NCBI RefSeq assembly: GCF_010093045.1
Contig: NZ_CP048115.1
Span: forward strand, 2,666,001-2,730,000
Length of the DNA stretch: 64,000 nucleotides
Source of the DNA: Mucilaginibacter sp. 14171R-50
GTDB lineage: Bacteria > Bacteroidota > Bacteroidia > Sphingobacteriales > Sphingobacteriaceae
Direction: 5' to 3'
Positions 41,627 to 50,253 of this stretch are shown piece after piece (position 1 is the stretch's first letter; each line of letters opens with the position of its first letter). A program made the translations under genes and the position numbers. Below the pieces are notes generated by a model. The model searched no databases. It saw only the letters and a program-made list of their open reading frames with translations, and was not told where the DNA came from.

Positions 41627-41665
41627 TACGAATAATTCGTATAATTACGAAAACTTCGTAATTAT
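41627..41665. promoter_or_regulatory. Two adjacent TTCGTA palindromes before the DUF6624 gene
   Basis: TACGAATAATTCGTA (41627-41641) is a perfect 7-1-7 palindrome. Next, ATAATTACGAA (41641-41651) and TTCGTAATTAT (41655-41665) form a perfect 11-bp dyad with AAC between. Both share the half-site TTCGTA, and the centres are about 19 bases apart, so two dimers could bind side by side. They end 17 bases before the DUF6624 start. Confidence 0.65.
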
Positions 41666-41682
41666 CTTTAATTTAAAATCAC

Positions 41683-42618
41683 ATGAAATCTTTAATCGCA
41701 ATTATTGGCGTTAACTTAATGCTGTTTGGAATGGCAAAAGCGCAAAGTACCGGGAGCTACCCCGATTCGATAAAAAAAGCATTTTCGCTATATGAGTCAA
41801 AAAACTACCCGGCATCTGCCCGGGCGTACAGCAATGCATTTAAGGTTAATAGCTGGAAGGGCTTTAGCGACGACCGCTATAATGCAGCTTGTTCATGGGC
41901 GTTGGCGGGCAATGCCGATAGCGCGTTTTACCAATTGGAGCGTGTGGCAAACTTATTGGCATACAGCAATTATGCGCATATAACAACCGACACCGACCTT
42001 AACAGCCTGCACAACGATAAGCGCTGGTCCGCATTGCTTGCCGTTATAAGCAAAAATAAAGAGAAAGCCGAAGCCAACCTGAACAAGCCGCTTGTTAGGG
42101 AGCTGGAAACCATTTATGCCGACGACCAGGGCGGGCGAAAAAAAATAGACAGCCTGGCTAAAATATACGGGCTGCAGTCGGCACAGGTAAAGCAGCTTTT
42201 TAAAACGATAAATGTTCAGGACTCCATTAACCTGGTGAAGGTTAAAAAGATACTTGACAAACATGGCTGGGTAGGCCCCGATGAAGTGGGGACGTTAGGC
42301 AGTATCACTTTGTTTTTGGTTATACAACATGCCGACCTGGCCACGCAAAAGCATTATTTGCCCGCAATGCGCCAGGCCGTGAAGGATAAGAAGCTAAGGG
42401 CTGCCAACCTTGCTTTGCTTGAAGACCGTATAAACATACGCGAAGGCAAAAAGCAGGTTTATGGCAGCCAGTTAAGATCAGACGCCGACGGTAAAATGAA
42501 ATTTGAACCCATTGAAGATGAGCCTAACGTAGATAAACGCCGGGCCGAAGTTGGTTTGGAGCCGCTTAAAGATTACGCCAAACGCTTTGGTTTGGATTAT
42601 ACAGTACCCGAACAATAA
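41683..42618 (+). CDS. Exported TPR/DUF6624 protein
   Basis: 311 residues with a signal peptide (LIAIIGVNLMLFGMAKAQ). The TPR-like helix pairs cover about 25-130 (SLYESKNYPASARAYSNAFK; YNAACSWALAGNADSAFYQLERV). The rest matches DUF6624 of Bacteroidota: ILDKHGWVGPDEVG, LFLVIQHADLATQKHYLPAMRQAVKDKK, ALLEDRINIREGKKQVYGSQL. The conserved His/Asp in IQHADLATQ is family-wide, but function is unknown. It is likely periplasmic. The palindromes just upstream suggest specific control. Confidence 0.83.
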   Translation: MKSLIAIIGVNLMLFGMAKAQSTGSYPDSIKKAFSLYESKNYPASARAYSNAFKVNSWKGFSDDRYNAACSWALAGNADSAFYQLERVANLLAYSNYAHITTDTDLNSLHNDKRWSALLAVISKNKEKAEANLNKPLVRELETIYADDQGGRKKIDSLAKIYGLQSAQVKQLFKTINVQDSINLVKVKKILDKHGWVGPDEVGTLGSITLFLVIQHADLATQKHYLPAMRQAVKDKKLRAANLALLEDRINIREGKKQVYGSQLRSDADGKMKFEPIEDEPNVDKRRAEVGLEPLKDYAKRFGLDYTVPEQ

Positions 42619-42628
42619 TATATTGATC

Positions 42629-42656
42629 ACAGCATTGCTTTGCGGCGCAATGCTGT
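42629..42656. terminator. Hairpin between convergent DUF6624 and histidine kinase genes
   Basis: ACAGCATTGC (42629-42638) pairs perfectly with GCAATGCTGT (42647-42656); the loop is eight bases. The T tail is weak on the plus strand. Confidence 0.6.
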
Positions 42657-42661
42657 AAATA

Positions 42662-44644
42662 TCACTGTTTAAGTGGTATCTCAAAACCAAAGGTAGATCC
42701 TTTACCGGGCTCGCTTTCTACGTATAGCCTGCCACCGTGGCGCGTAATGATATCCTTGCTGATATACAGCCCTATTCCCAGTCCTGAAATATGCGAGGCA
42801 AGGTCGTCCACACGGTAAAAGCGCGAAAAAATGCGCTCCTGCTGTTCTTTGCTTATACCCATGCCAAAGTCCTGCACCGTTACAGCGGCCTTATCGTGGG
42901 ATGCGGATACCGAAATATTGATCATATCGGCTTGTGGCGAGTATTTGATAGCGTTTGAAATGAGGTTGATCATCACCTGTTCGATACGTTGTTTATCGGC
43001 ATGAACTACCAGGTCATGAATATCAGAGCAGATAATAATACGGTGTGTTTTGGTTGAATATTGCATCAGGTCGGCCACTTCATCAACCAGTTCGGGCAGG
43101 TTGAACGTACTCAACGAGAAAGGGAGCTTTCCGGCTTCAATCTTCGATACATCGAGCAGGTCTGATATAAGGTCCGACAGTTTATTTATCTGTGATAAGG
43201 CTTTTTGTATAAACACTTTGTTCCTGTCGTTTTCGCCCAGACTGCGGTCGATGATTTGCAGGTAGCCGTTAAGGCTGGTCATGGGTGTTTTTAACTCGTG
43301 ACTGGCCAACCCTATAAATTCGTCTTTTTTTGAGTTGAGCTTTTGGATCTCCTCATACATTTGAGCGTTATCAAGCGCTACGCTGGCTTGTGATGATACA
43401 CCCGATACCAGCATCTCATGTTCGCGGGTAAACCTGCCGGCTTCCGGATGGCCCAAAAACAGGCCGCCGATAACCTCGCCGCTTTTTGACACAACCGGTA
43501 CCGCAAGATAACTTACTACAGGCAAATGGCCCTTTGGCATACCATAATGCGGATGGTTATGGCCATACCGGGGGTCTTTTGTAATGTCATCAACCCTAAC
43601 AATGCCCAGGCCGTTAAAAGTATGCGCAAAAACATCAGTATTACGGGGCATCCCAAACTTTTCAAAGGCTTCCCTTGGCGCGCCTGATAAGGTGTATAAC
43701 ATGTACGATTCGCCCTGCTCGTCAAGCTTGTTGTAAAAGAACGCGCCAAAAGCTGCACCGGTAAGGGTGGTAGTGGCATCGGTAACTTTTTGCAATATCT
43801 CCTGTACATCCAGGTTCTCGGATATCGTTTTACCTATAGTGTTAAGCAGTTCCAGGTTTTCAGCGTATTGCTGTAAGGTGTTCTCGGCGAGCTGCTGTTT
43901 ATAAACGTTCCGCGCAATTTTTGATGCGCCTATAACATTGCCTTTACGATCCTTGATGGGCGATATGGCCAGCGAAACCGGTATTTCCGTTCCATTTTTA
44001 TGCCGGCGGTAGGTTTTATAGTGTTCAACCCTTTCGCCCTTTCTTATCTTAGTTAATATTTCAGTTTCTTCCTGCAGCCGTTCATGGGGTATCAATATGG
44101 TTATATGGCGGCCTATTACCTCTTCTTCGGTATATCCGAACAATTGCTGCGCGCCCCCGTTCCAGCTGGTAATAATGCCTTCAAGGGTTTTGCTTACTAT
44201 CGCATCATCAGATGTGGTGACTATCGCGGCCAGCATAGCTTGTTTTCGCTCGCTGTTTCTTTGTTCGGTAACATCTAAAAGGGTGTTAATGGCACCGGTA
44301 AGTACGCCGTCGTCGTCAAACAAAGGCACCGGGTGCGTCAACACGTTAACTTGCTTACCATCGGGCTGTTCTATAATTATTTCCTGGCCATCAATAGCAA
44401 CACCCTCTTTTATGGCGCGCGCCATCGGGCAATTGTGTAAGGGCAGGGGCTGCCCGTCGGGTTTTAATATTTTCAAAGCGCCGGTCCACAACTCCTGGTT
44501 TTTTTCGGGAGCACGGCCCCATAGTCCTACCGCGGCATCGTTGAACCAGGTAATCCGCCCATCTTTGTCGCAGGTGTAAACGGCCACCGGCAGGGCATTT
44601 AAAAGTGTATAAGATAGTGGTGTGTTCGCTATCGTGTTTATCAT
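42662..44644 (-). CDS. PAS-PAS-GAF hybrid sensor histidine kinase
   Basis: 660 residues, no membrane segment. PAS 1 covers about 10-130 (LPVAVYTCDKDGRITWFNDAAVGLWG). PAS 2 covers about 135-255 (DAIVSKTLEGIITSWNGGAQQLFGYTEEEVIGR). GAF covers about 275-425. HisKA has phospho-acceptor His449 in GLASHELKTPMTSL. HATPase shows MINLISNAIKYSP, VQDFGMGI and SGLGIGLYISKDI. All catalytic boxes are intact. It is a soluble cytoplasmic sensor kinase, perhaps for redox or small-molecule cues. No response regulator is adjacent. Confidence 0.93.
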   Translation of the reverse strand: MINTIANTPLSYTLLNALPVAVYTCDKDGRITWFNDAAVGLWGRAPEKNQELWTGALKILKPDGQPLPLHNCPMARAIKEGVAIDGQEIIIEQPDGKQVNVLTHPVPLFDDDGVLTGAINTLLDVTEQRNSERKQAMLAAIVTTSDDAIVSKTLEGIITSWNGGAQQLFGYTEEEVIGRHITILIPHERLQEETEILTKIRKGERVEHYKTYRRHKNGTEIPVSLAISPIKDRKGNVIGASKIARNVYKQQLAENTLQQYAENLELLNTIGKTISENLDVQEILQKVTDATTTLTGAAFGAFFYNKLDEQGESYMLYTLSGAPREAFEKFGMPRNTDVFAHTFNGLGIVRVDDITKDPRYGHNHPHYGMPKGHLPVVSYLAVPVVSKSGEVIGGLFLGHPEAGRFTREHEMLVSGVSSQASVALDNAQMYEEIQKLNSKKDEFIGLASHELKTPMTSLNGYLQIIDRSLGENDRNKVFIQKALSQINKLSDLISDLLDVSKIEAGKLPFSLSTFNLPELVDEVADLMQYSTKTHRIIICSDIHDLVVHADKQRIEQVMINLISNAIKYSPQADMINISVSASHDKAAVTVQDFGMGISKEQQERIFSRFYRVDDLASHISGLGIGLYISKDIITRHGGRLYVESEPGKGSTFGFEIPLKQ

Positions 44645-44858
44645 TTCTGAGCAGTGTATGGGCTTGGCATTGTCAACTAAACAGAATATGAAAATATTCT
44701 TATTTTGTGTAAATACAAATTTTTTAATGGTAGAACATCAGGCAATACACGTAATATGGCCCGCAAGAGTAGGTGTATCGGCAAATAAAAAATCAAAGTT
44801 GTATAGGCTATAAACTATTACAAAGCAAAAATGTTACGCCTATATAATAATAAAGTTT

Positions 44859-45908
44859 ATGGCAGACATTGCACAGCGTTTCCCTCAAAACCCGTTACTG
44901 GCCCCAAAGGATCTTAAAGCCACATCCGAAGGCCTGCATATAGCATGTTTGCTAAACCCCGGCGTATTCAGGTTTAATGGCAAAATATGGCTGCTGGTAA
45001 GGGTGGCTGAGCGGCCGCAGCAAAGCGAGGTGCACGTGTCTTTTCCGATATTGACCGTAACCGGCGAAACCCAGATCATGGAAATAGCGCTGAACGATGC
45101 GGACCTTATTGCTACCGATGCCCGGGTGGTAAGGTACAAAGGGGTTGATTATCTGACTACCTTATCGCACCTGCGGCTGCTTTGCAGCGATGATGGCGTG
45201 CACTTTACCGAACCTGCAGATTACAGCAGATTGTTTGGCAGCGGACCGCTGCAAACCTTTGGGATAGAAGATTGCCGGGTTACCTTTTTAGAGGGCAGGT
45301 ATTATCTAACCTTTACAGCGGTATCTGATAGCGGGGTAGGTGTTGGTCTGCGTACCACCACCGATTGGAAAAATTTTGAAACGCACGGTATGATCCTGCC
45401 GCCGCATAATAAGGATGTGGCCATTTTTGAAGAAAAAATAAACGGTCTGTATTATGCCCTGCACCGCCCCAGCAGCGTGGATATAGGGGGGAATTTTATC
45501 TGGATAGCCCAATCGCCGGATGGGGTGCATTGGGGCAATCATAAATGTATACTTAAAACTCGCGAAGGCATGTGGGACAGCGCACGCGTTGGGGGCGGGG
45601 CCTCGCCCATTAAAACCGAAAAGGGCTGGCTCGAGATTTATCACGGGGCTACCAAGGAGCATCGATATTGTTTAGGCGCGGTGTTGCTTGACCTTAACGA
45701 TCCGTCGATAGTATTGGCGCGCACTACCGAGCCTATAATGGAACCTACCGCGCCGTATGAGATAACAGGCTTTTTTGGCCATGTGGTTTTCACCAACGGG
45801 CATGTGGTTGATGGCGATACCATCACCATTTACTATGGCGCAGCCGATGAATTTGTGTGTGGCGCGAAGTTTTCTATAAAGGATATCTTTGCCGCTTTGG
45901 GGGTGTAA
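44859..45908 (+). CDS. GH130 family beta-mannoside phosphorylase-like enzyme
   Basis: 349 residues with a five-bladed propeller pattern. GH130 features: LLNPGVFRFNGKIWLLVRV, GIEDCRVTFLEGRYYLTFTA (the catalytic Asp of the GxEDxR motif), KDVAIFEEKINGLYYALHRPS, and WLEIYHGA near the end. There is no signal peptide, so it would work in the cytoplasm, splitting beta-mannosides with phosphate (or hydrolysing them in some subgroups). The substrate cannot be told from sequence. It starts a co-directional series of carbohydrate genes. Confidence 0.9.
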   Translation: MADIAQRFPQNPLLAPKDLKATSEGLHIACLLNPGVFRFNGKIWLLVRVAERPQQSEVHVSFPILTVTGETQIMEIALNDADLIATDARVVRYKGVDYLTTLSHLRLLCSDDGVHFTEPADYSRLFGSGPLQTFGIEDCRVTFLEGRYYLTFTAVSDSGVGVGLRTTTDWKNFETHGMILPPHNKDVAIFEEKINGLYYALHRPSSVDIGGNFIWIAQSPDGVHWGNHKCILKTREGMWDSARVGGGASPIKTEKGWLEIYHGATKEHRYCLGAVLLDLNDPSIVLARTTEPIMEPTAPYEITGFFGHVVFTNGHVVDGDTITIYYGAADEFVCGAKFSIKDIFAALGV

Positions 45909-45997
45909 ATTAGCAGCTGTTTCACTAAAACGTTTGCGCAATTTGGTTTGAAAGGTATCAAAAAACTTTAATACATTGGCCTTTATAATAACCGGTT

Positions 45998-47404
45998 ATG
46001 AAGAGCTTTTTAGATGAGGATTTTTTGCTGCGATCAGATACGGCCCGGGAGTTGTATCACGACCATGCAAAACACCTGCCCATAATAGATTACCACTGCC
46101 ATTTGCCGCCCGATCAAATTGCGGGCAATATCAATTTCAATAACATAACCCACGCCTGGCTAAACGGCGACCATTACAAATGGCGCGCAATGCGTGCAAA
46201 CGGTGTTAATGAGGCTTATATCACCGGCAACAAACCCGATAACGAAAAATTTGAGCAATGGGCCGCAACTGTACCCTATACCCTGCGCAACCCGCTCTAC
46301 CATTGGACGCATCTTGAATTGCAGCGATATTTTGGCATCACATCGCGGTTAATGCACGGTACCGCCGATTTTATCTACGATGACTGCACCGAGAAATTGC
46401 AAAGCCCGGGATACTCGGTACAAAGCCTTATCAAGAAAATGAACGTGGAAGTAATTTGTACTACCGACGACCCGCTGGACGACCTGAGCCATCACGAACA
46501 AATAAAAAGGGATGGGGCAGAGGTAAAAGTGTACCCGGCATTCAGGCCGGATAAAGCCATGTATATCGAGGATGTGGCCGCCCTAAACGCCTATGTCTAC
46601 AAACTGGAAGCGGTATCAAACAGTACCATCAATACCTTCGACGATTACTTGTACGCGCTTAAGAACCGCCACCACTACTTCGCGGCGAATGGCTGCACCG
46701 TAGCAGACCATGGTTTAGAGCATGTGTATGCCGAGGAATATACCGAAGAAGAATTACGCGGGATATTTGAAAAGGTGCGCGCCGAAAAACCCGTTACCAA
46801 TACCGAAAAAATAAAGTTTAAATCGGCCATGCTGTACAATTTCGCCATTTGGAACCAGGAGAAGGATTGGGTGCAGCAATTTCATTTAGGAGCTTTGCGC
46901 AATAACAACAGCCGCCTGCTTGGCCAGTTGGGGCCCGATACGGGTTTCGATTCCATCGGCGATTTTAGTCAGGCCAGGCCGCTATCAAAATTTTTTAACA
47001 GGCTGGATAAGGACGACCGCCTCGCAAAAACTATTATATATAACCTAAACCCCGCTGATAACGAAATGGTGGCCGCCATGACAGGTAATTTTAACGACGG
47101 ATCGGTAGCCGGTAAGGTGCAGTATGGCTCGGCCTGGTGGTTCCTTGATCAAAAAGACGGCATGACCAAACAGTTGAACGCCCTCTCGAACATGGGGCTG
47201 CTAAGTCGTTTTGTAGGCATGCTTACCGATTCGCGCAGCTTTCTTTCGTTCCCCCGCCATGAGTACTTCAGGCGCATACTTTGTAACCTGTTTGCTGAAG
47301 ATATTGAGAACGGTGAATTGCCGAACGACATGGAATGGACAGGCAAGATCATTGGGGATATATGTTATTATAACGCCCAAAGCTACTTTAAATTTAAACC
47401 GTAA
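45998..47404 (+). CDS. uxaC: Glucuronate isomerase
   Basis: 468 residues of the uronate isomerase family (amidohydrolase fold). The metal motif DYHCHLPP (HxH) is at about 31-38. TDDPLDDLSHH, AANGCTVADHGLE and VGMLTDSRSFLSFPRHEYFRRILCN are family blocks, and the length is normal. It converts glucuronate to fructuronate, and galacturonate to tagaturonate, in the cytoplasm. It lies 89 bases after the GH130 gene, and supports a sugar-acid role for the cluster. No uxaB/uxuA genes are in the window. Confidence 0.93.
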   Translation: MKSFLDEDFLLRSDTARELYHDHAKHLPIIDYHCHLPPDQIAGNINFNNITHAWLNGDHYKWRAMRANGVNEAYITGNKPDNEKFEQWAATVPYTLRNPLYHWTHLELQRYFGITSRLMHGTADFIYDDCTEKLQSPGYSVQSLIKKMNVEVICTTDDPLDDLSHHEQIKRDGAEVKVYPAFRPDKAMYIEDVAALNAYVYKLEAVSNSTINTFDDYLYALKNRHHYFAANGCTVADHGLEHVYAEEYTEEELRGIFEKVRAEKPVTNTEKIKFKSAMLYNFAIWNQEKDWVQQFHLGALRNNNSRLLGQLGPDTGFDSIGDFSQARPLSKFFNRLDKDDRLAKTIIYNLNPADNEMVAAMTGNFNDGSVAGKVQYGSAWWFLDQKDGMTKQLNALSNMGLLSRFVGMLTDSRSFLSFPRHEYFRRILCNLFAEDIENGELPNDMEWTGKIIGDICYYNAQSYFKFKP

Positions 47405-47771
47405 ATGGGATAACCAGCTGCAGTTGCGCCTTGCTTATGCTGCGGACGGTCTATGATCGTACTTTTAAGGTAGGTTACCCGTGTGAAATGATTTTTCGCG
47501 ATAAATTGGGCGATAACCTGCGTGATACTGTGAAATATAGATCGCGGCGGTGCAAACCACATCAATGTATGCGATCAAGACTTTGATCCTAAGTCCCGGC
47601 TGGTTGTACACCTTATTAAAATCGGGATTAGGTAACATACTTAATACAATAGCGCATTGTGGAATAAAACTTTTTCAAATTATTTAAAAAGTATTTTATC
47701 TTTAGAAGTGCATTCCTAAAACCACATACCGGTGGCCAGTGCCGGTTTTTAAACCTTTTATTAATCAGATC
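47405..47771. other. Intergenic region before the acyltransferase gene
   Basis: 367 bases. A 40-codon frame (47565-47687) has no family and is probably chance. The part at 47680-47735 is A/T-rich and includes TATCTTTAG, a poor -7 candidate. No palindrome or terminator was recognised. Confidence 0.5.
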
Positions 47772-48929
47772 ATGACCGCAAAAAGAGATTCCGGTACTAC
47801 CGGTGTAACTGATGTTAATACATCGCCGTTTACCTACGAGCGCCTTTACTCCTTAGATGCCCTTAGGGGGTTTGATATGTTTTGGATACTTGGGGGCGAA
47901 GAGATATTTCATTCGCTCGCGAAGGCTACGGGTTCGCCATTCTGGGGCACCATAGCCAACCAGTTTACGCATCCGGACTGGAACGGCTTTCACTTGTATG
48001 ACCTGATATTCCCCTTGTTCCTGTTCCTGGCAGGCGTAGCCACGCCATACTCTATAGGGCGCGAACTGGAAAAGGGCGCCACGCGCCCGCAACTGGTGTT
48101 AAGGGTAATAAAACGCGCAGCGATATTGATATTGCTGGGCTTGCTGGTTAATAACGGCCTCAAAACCTTAAAATCATTTGACGAGATACGGTTTGCATCG
48201 GTATTGGGGCGTATTGGTATTGCCTACATGTTTGCTAATATTATATACCTATACGCCAGTCGTAAATGGCAGATGGCCTGGTTTTGGATATTTATCATCG
48301 GTTACTGGCTGTTGCTTAAATTTACATCGGCCCCCGGTTTTCATCCCGGCGACCTGACCATGGAGGGCAATTTCGCCTCGTATATGGACAGGCTCATACT
48401 ACCCGGCAAACTTTACCTCGGCATACACGATCCGGAAGGCTTGTTCTCTACCATCCCGGCTATAAGCACCGGGCTGTTAGGCATACTGGCGGGTATACTG
48501 CTAAAAACCGGGCATCAGCATAAAGGCCGTAAGGCATTTATTATAGCCGCTGCGGGCGCCATATTTTTGGTGCTTGCACAAGTTTGGAACCTTGATTTCC
48601 CGATCAACAAAAACCTGTGGACAAGCTCGTTCGTGCTGCAGGCAGGAGGGATGAGTTTATTATTGTTAGCATTGTTTTACTATGTGATAGATGTGCTTGG
48701 CTACAAGTCGTGGGCGTTCTTTTTCAAAGTAATAGGCATGAACTCCATCCTCATATACATTTCCAGTAAATTTATTAACTGGCATTATGCCACCACCGGC
48801 TTTTTCGGGTGGCTTGGCGAGTGGGTTGGCGACCCCTACAACATTGTAGTAATGGCTATTTGCTTTATTATGGTTAAATGGATGTTCCTTTATTTTATGT
48901 ACCGCAAAAAAGCCTTCTTAAAGGTTTAA
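47772..48929 (+). CDS. HGSNAT-like membrane acyltransferase (DUF5009-type)
   Basis: 385 residues from ATG 47772 (MTAKRDSGTTG); the longer frame adds eleven residues. About ten membrane helices. Near the N-terminus, YSLDALRGFDMFWILGGEEIFHSLA and FHLYDLIFPLFLFLAGVATPYSI are the signature of proteins related to heparan-alpha-glucosaminide N-acetyltransferase, which carry an acetyl group across the membrane to sugar amines. Bacterial members lie in polysaccharide-use clusters. The next gene, a ChbG-type deacetylase, follows after six bases, so acetylation and deacetylation genes are paired. Confidence 0.87.
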   Translation: MTAKRDSGTTGVTDVNTSPFTYERLYSLDALRGFDMFWILGGEEIFHSLAKATGSPFWGTIANQFTHPDWNGFHLYDLIFPLFLFLAGVATPYSIGRELEKGATRPQLVLRVIKRAAILILLGLLVNNGLKTLKSFDEIRFASVLGRIGIAYMFANIIYLYASRKWQMAWFWIFIIGYWLLLKFTSAPGFHPGDLTMEGNFASYMDRLILPGKLYLGIHDPEGLFSTIPAISTGLLGILAGILLKTGHQHKGRKAFIIAAAGAIFLVLAQVWNLDFPINKNLWTSSFVLQAGGMSLLLLALFYYVIDVLGYKSWAFFFKVIGMNSILIYISSKFINWHYATTGFFGWLGEWVGDPYNIVVMAICFIMVKWMFLYFMYRKKAFLKV

Positions 48930-48935
48930 CAAAAT

Positions 48936-49859
48936 ATGAAAAATATAAAAATACTTTGCTTTTTAGTACTAAGTCTGTTTTTATTACAACCTGCATCCGC
49001 GCAGCAAAACCCCGGGTTGCCCGCACTGATGTTACGGCTTGATGATATTGGCATGAACCATTCTGTAAACATGGCCATGCAAAAAATGGCTGATACCGGG
49101 ATGCCTTTTTCGGCGTCGGTGCAGTTTGCCTGCCCCTGGTACCAGGAAGCTGTAGAGATATTAAAGAAAAATCCGCAGGTAAGCGTTGGTGTGCATTTAA
49201 CGCTGACCTCCGAATGGAAAAACTACCGTTGGGGCGCTGTAACGGGCCGCGAAGCCGTGCCAAGCCTGGTTGATGCCAATGGATATTTCCACCAGTCGAC
49301 AGGCGCTTTTGCCAAAAGCGGATATCAAATAGCTGAGGTAGAGAAGGAACTAACTGCGCAGATAGAAAGGGCTTTGGCGTCGGGTTTAAAGATCACTTAT
49401 ATCGATCCGCACATGGGTGTTGCGTTATCAACGCCGGCACTGCGTGCGCTTACCGAGAAACTGGCGCATAAATACAAGCTGGCCATATCTACCTTAAGTG
49501 AAGTGGTTTACCTGGGTGAAACTTACAAAGAAATGTGGGGCGAGCCGGTGGCTACAAAAAAATCGGCGTTCCTGTCGTACGTTACCAATAAGCTGAACCT
49601 CGCACGGCCAAACCTGGTTGTTATACACGTTGCTTTAATGAACCCCGAGATGAACGCCCTGTTTGATATGAACAGCAGCATGATGAATACCAAGGAGGGC
49701 AAGCCGTTAACCAGCCTGCACCGCCAAACGGAGCTGAACATGCTGCTATCGCCCGAGTTTAAGGCTTTGGTAAATAAAAAGTTCAGGCTGATAAATTACA
49801 GCGACCTGGTGAAACAAAAAGGGCTGGCCGCGATGAAACTGGAAACCGTAAAAAACTGA
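48936..49859 (+). CDS. Exported ChbG/YdjC-family sugar deacetylase
   Basis: 307 residues with a signal peptide (ILCFLVLSLFLLQPASAQ). Family landmarks: LRLDDIGMNHSVN with the metal Asp pair, VSVGVHLTLTSEW with the metal His, and YIDPHMGVALSTPALRAL with a third ligand His. ChbG enzymes remove acetyl groups from chitin or diacetylchitobiose fragments. The signal peptide places it in the periplasm, unlike E. coli ChbG. It sits between the acyltransferase and the Tat-type protein with gaps of 6 and 1 bases. Confidence 0.88.
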   Translation: MKNIKILCFLVLSLFLLQPASAQQNPGLPALMLRLDDIGMNHSVNMAMQKMADTGMPFSASVQFACPWYQEAVEILKKNPQVSVGVHLTLTSEWKNYRWGAVTGREAVPSLVDANGYFHQSTGAFAKSGYQIAEVEKELTAQIERALASGLKITYIDPHMGVALSTPALRALTEKLAHKYKLAISTLSEVVYLGETYKEMWGEPVATKKSAFLSYVTNKLNLARPNLVVIHVALMNPEMNALFDMNSSMMNTKEGKPLTSLHRQTELNMLLSPEFKALVNKKFRLINYSDLVKQKGLAAMKLETVKN

Positions 49860-49860
49860 T

Positions 49861-50247
49861 ATGGAACGCAGGTTATTTGTAAAGCTATCGGCATTTACCG
49901 CATTGGCGCTTACCTTGCCCTTTGCCGAACGCTGCAGCACAGGTTCAAAGGAGCAGGCAGTTGCGCAGCCCCTGGTGTTTTCGCATCTGGCGGATGCAAA
50001 GGCCATCCGCGAGGCGGGAACGGAGTATCGCAAAAACCACAAGACTGAAGACGACCGGCAAAAGCTATCGCAGTTGCTTTTGAGCGATAAAGATAAGGCA
50101 TCGCTTGGTAAAGATGAGATCCGGGCTAAATTGGATAAGCAGGTAAACGAAGATTTTAAAGCCGGTAATATATTGGTGGTTAAAGGCTGGGTAATGTCTA
50201 TAACCGAAGCCAGGCAATGTGCTCTTTTTTCAATCATTAAACCTTAA
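49861..50247 (+). CDS. Tat-signal small protein, probable GMC oxidoreductase partner
   Basis: 128 residues. The N-terminus MERRLFVKLSAFTALALTLPFAERC has a twin-arginine motif (RRLFVK) and a hydrophobic core. A Cys after the core could be a lipid attachment or only part of the signal. The mature part is helical and charged. It lies six bases before a GMC oxidoreductase, as do small gluconate 2-dehydrogenase subunit 3-type chaperone/subunits, which carry the large subunit through Tat. It does not show strong similarity by eye, so the role is inferred from position and signal. Confidence 0.7.
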   Translation: MERRLFVKLSAFTALALTLPFAERCSTGSKEQAVAQPLVFSHLADAKAIREAGTEYRKNHKTEDDRQKLSQLLLSDKDKASLGKDEIRAKLDKQVNEDFKAGNILVVKGWVMSITEARQCALFSIIKP

Positions 50248-50253
50248 GCACCC

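Noticed and set aside
47565-47687. 40-codon ATG frame before the acyltransferase gene
   Set aside because: It is hydrophobic and of chance length, has no family, and ends in the A/T-rich promoter zone.
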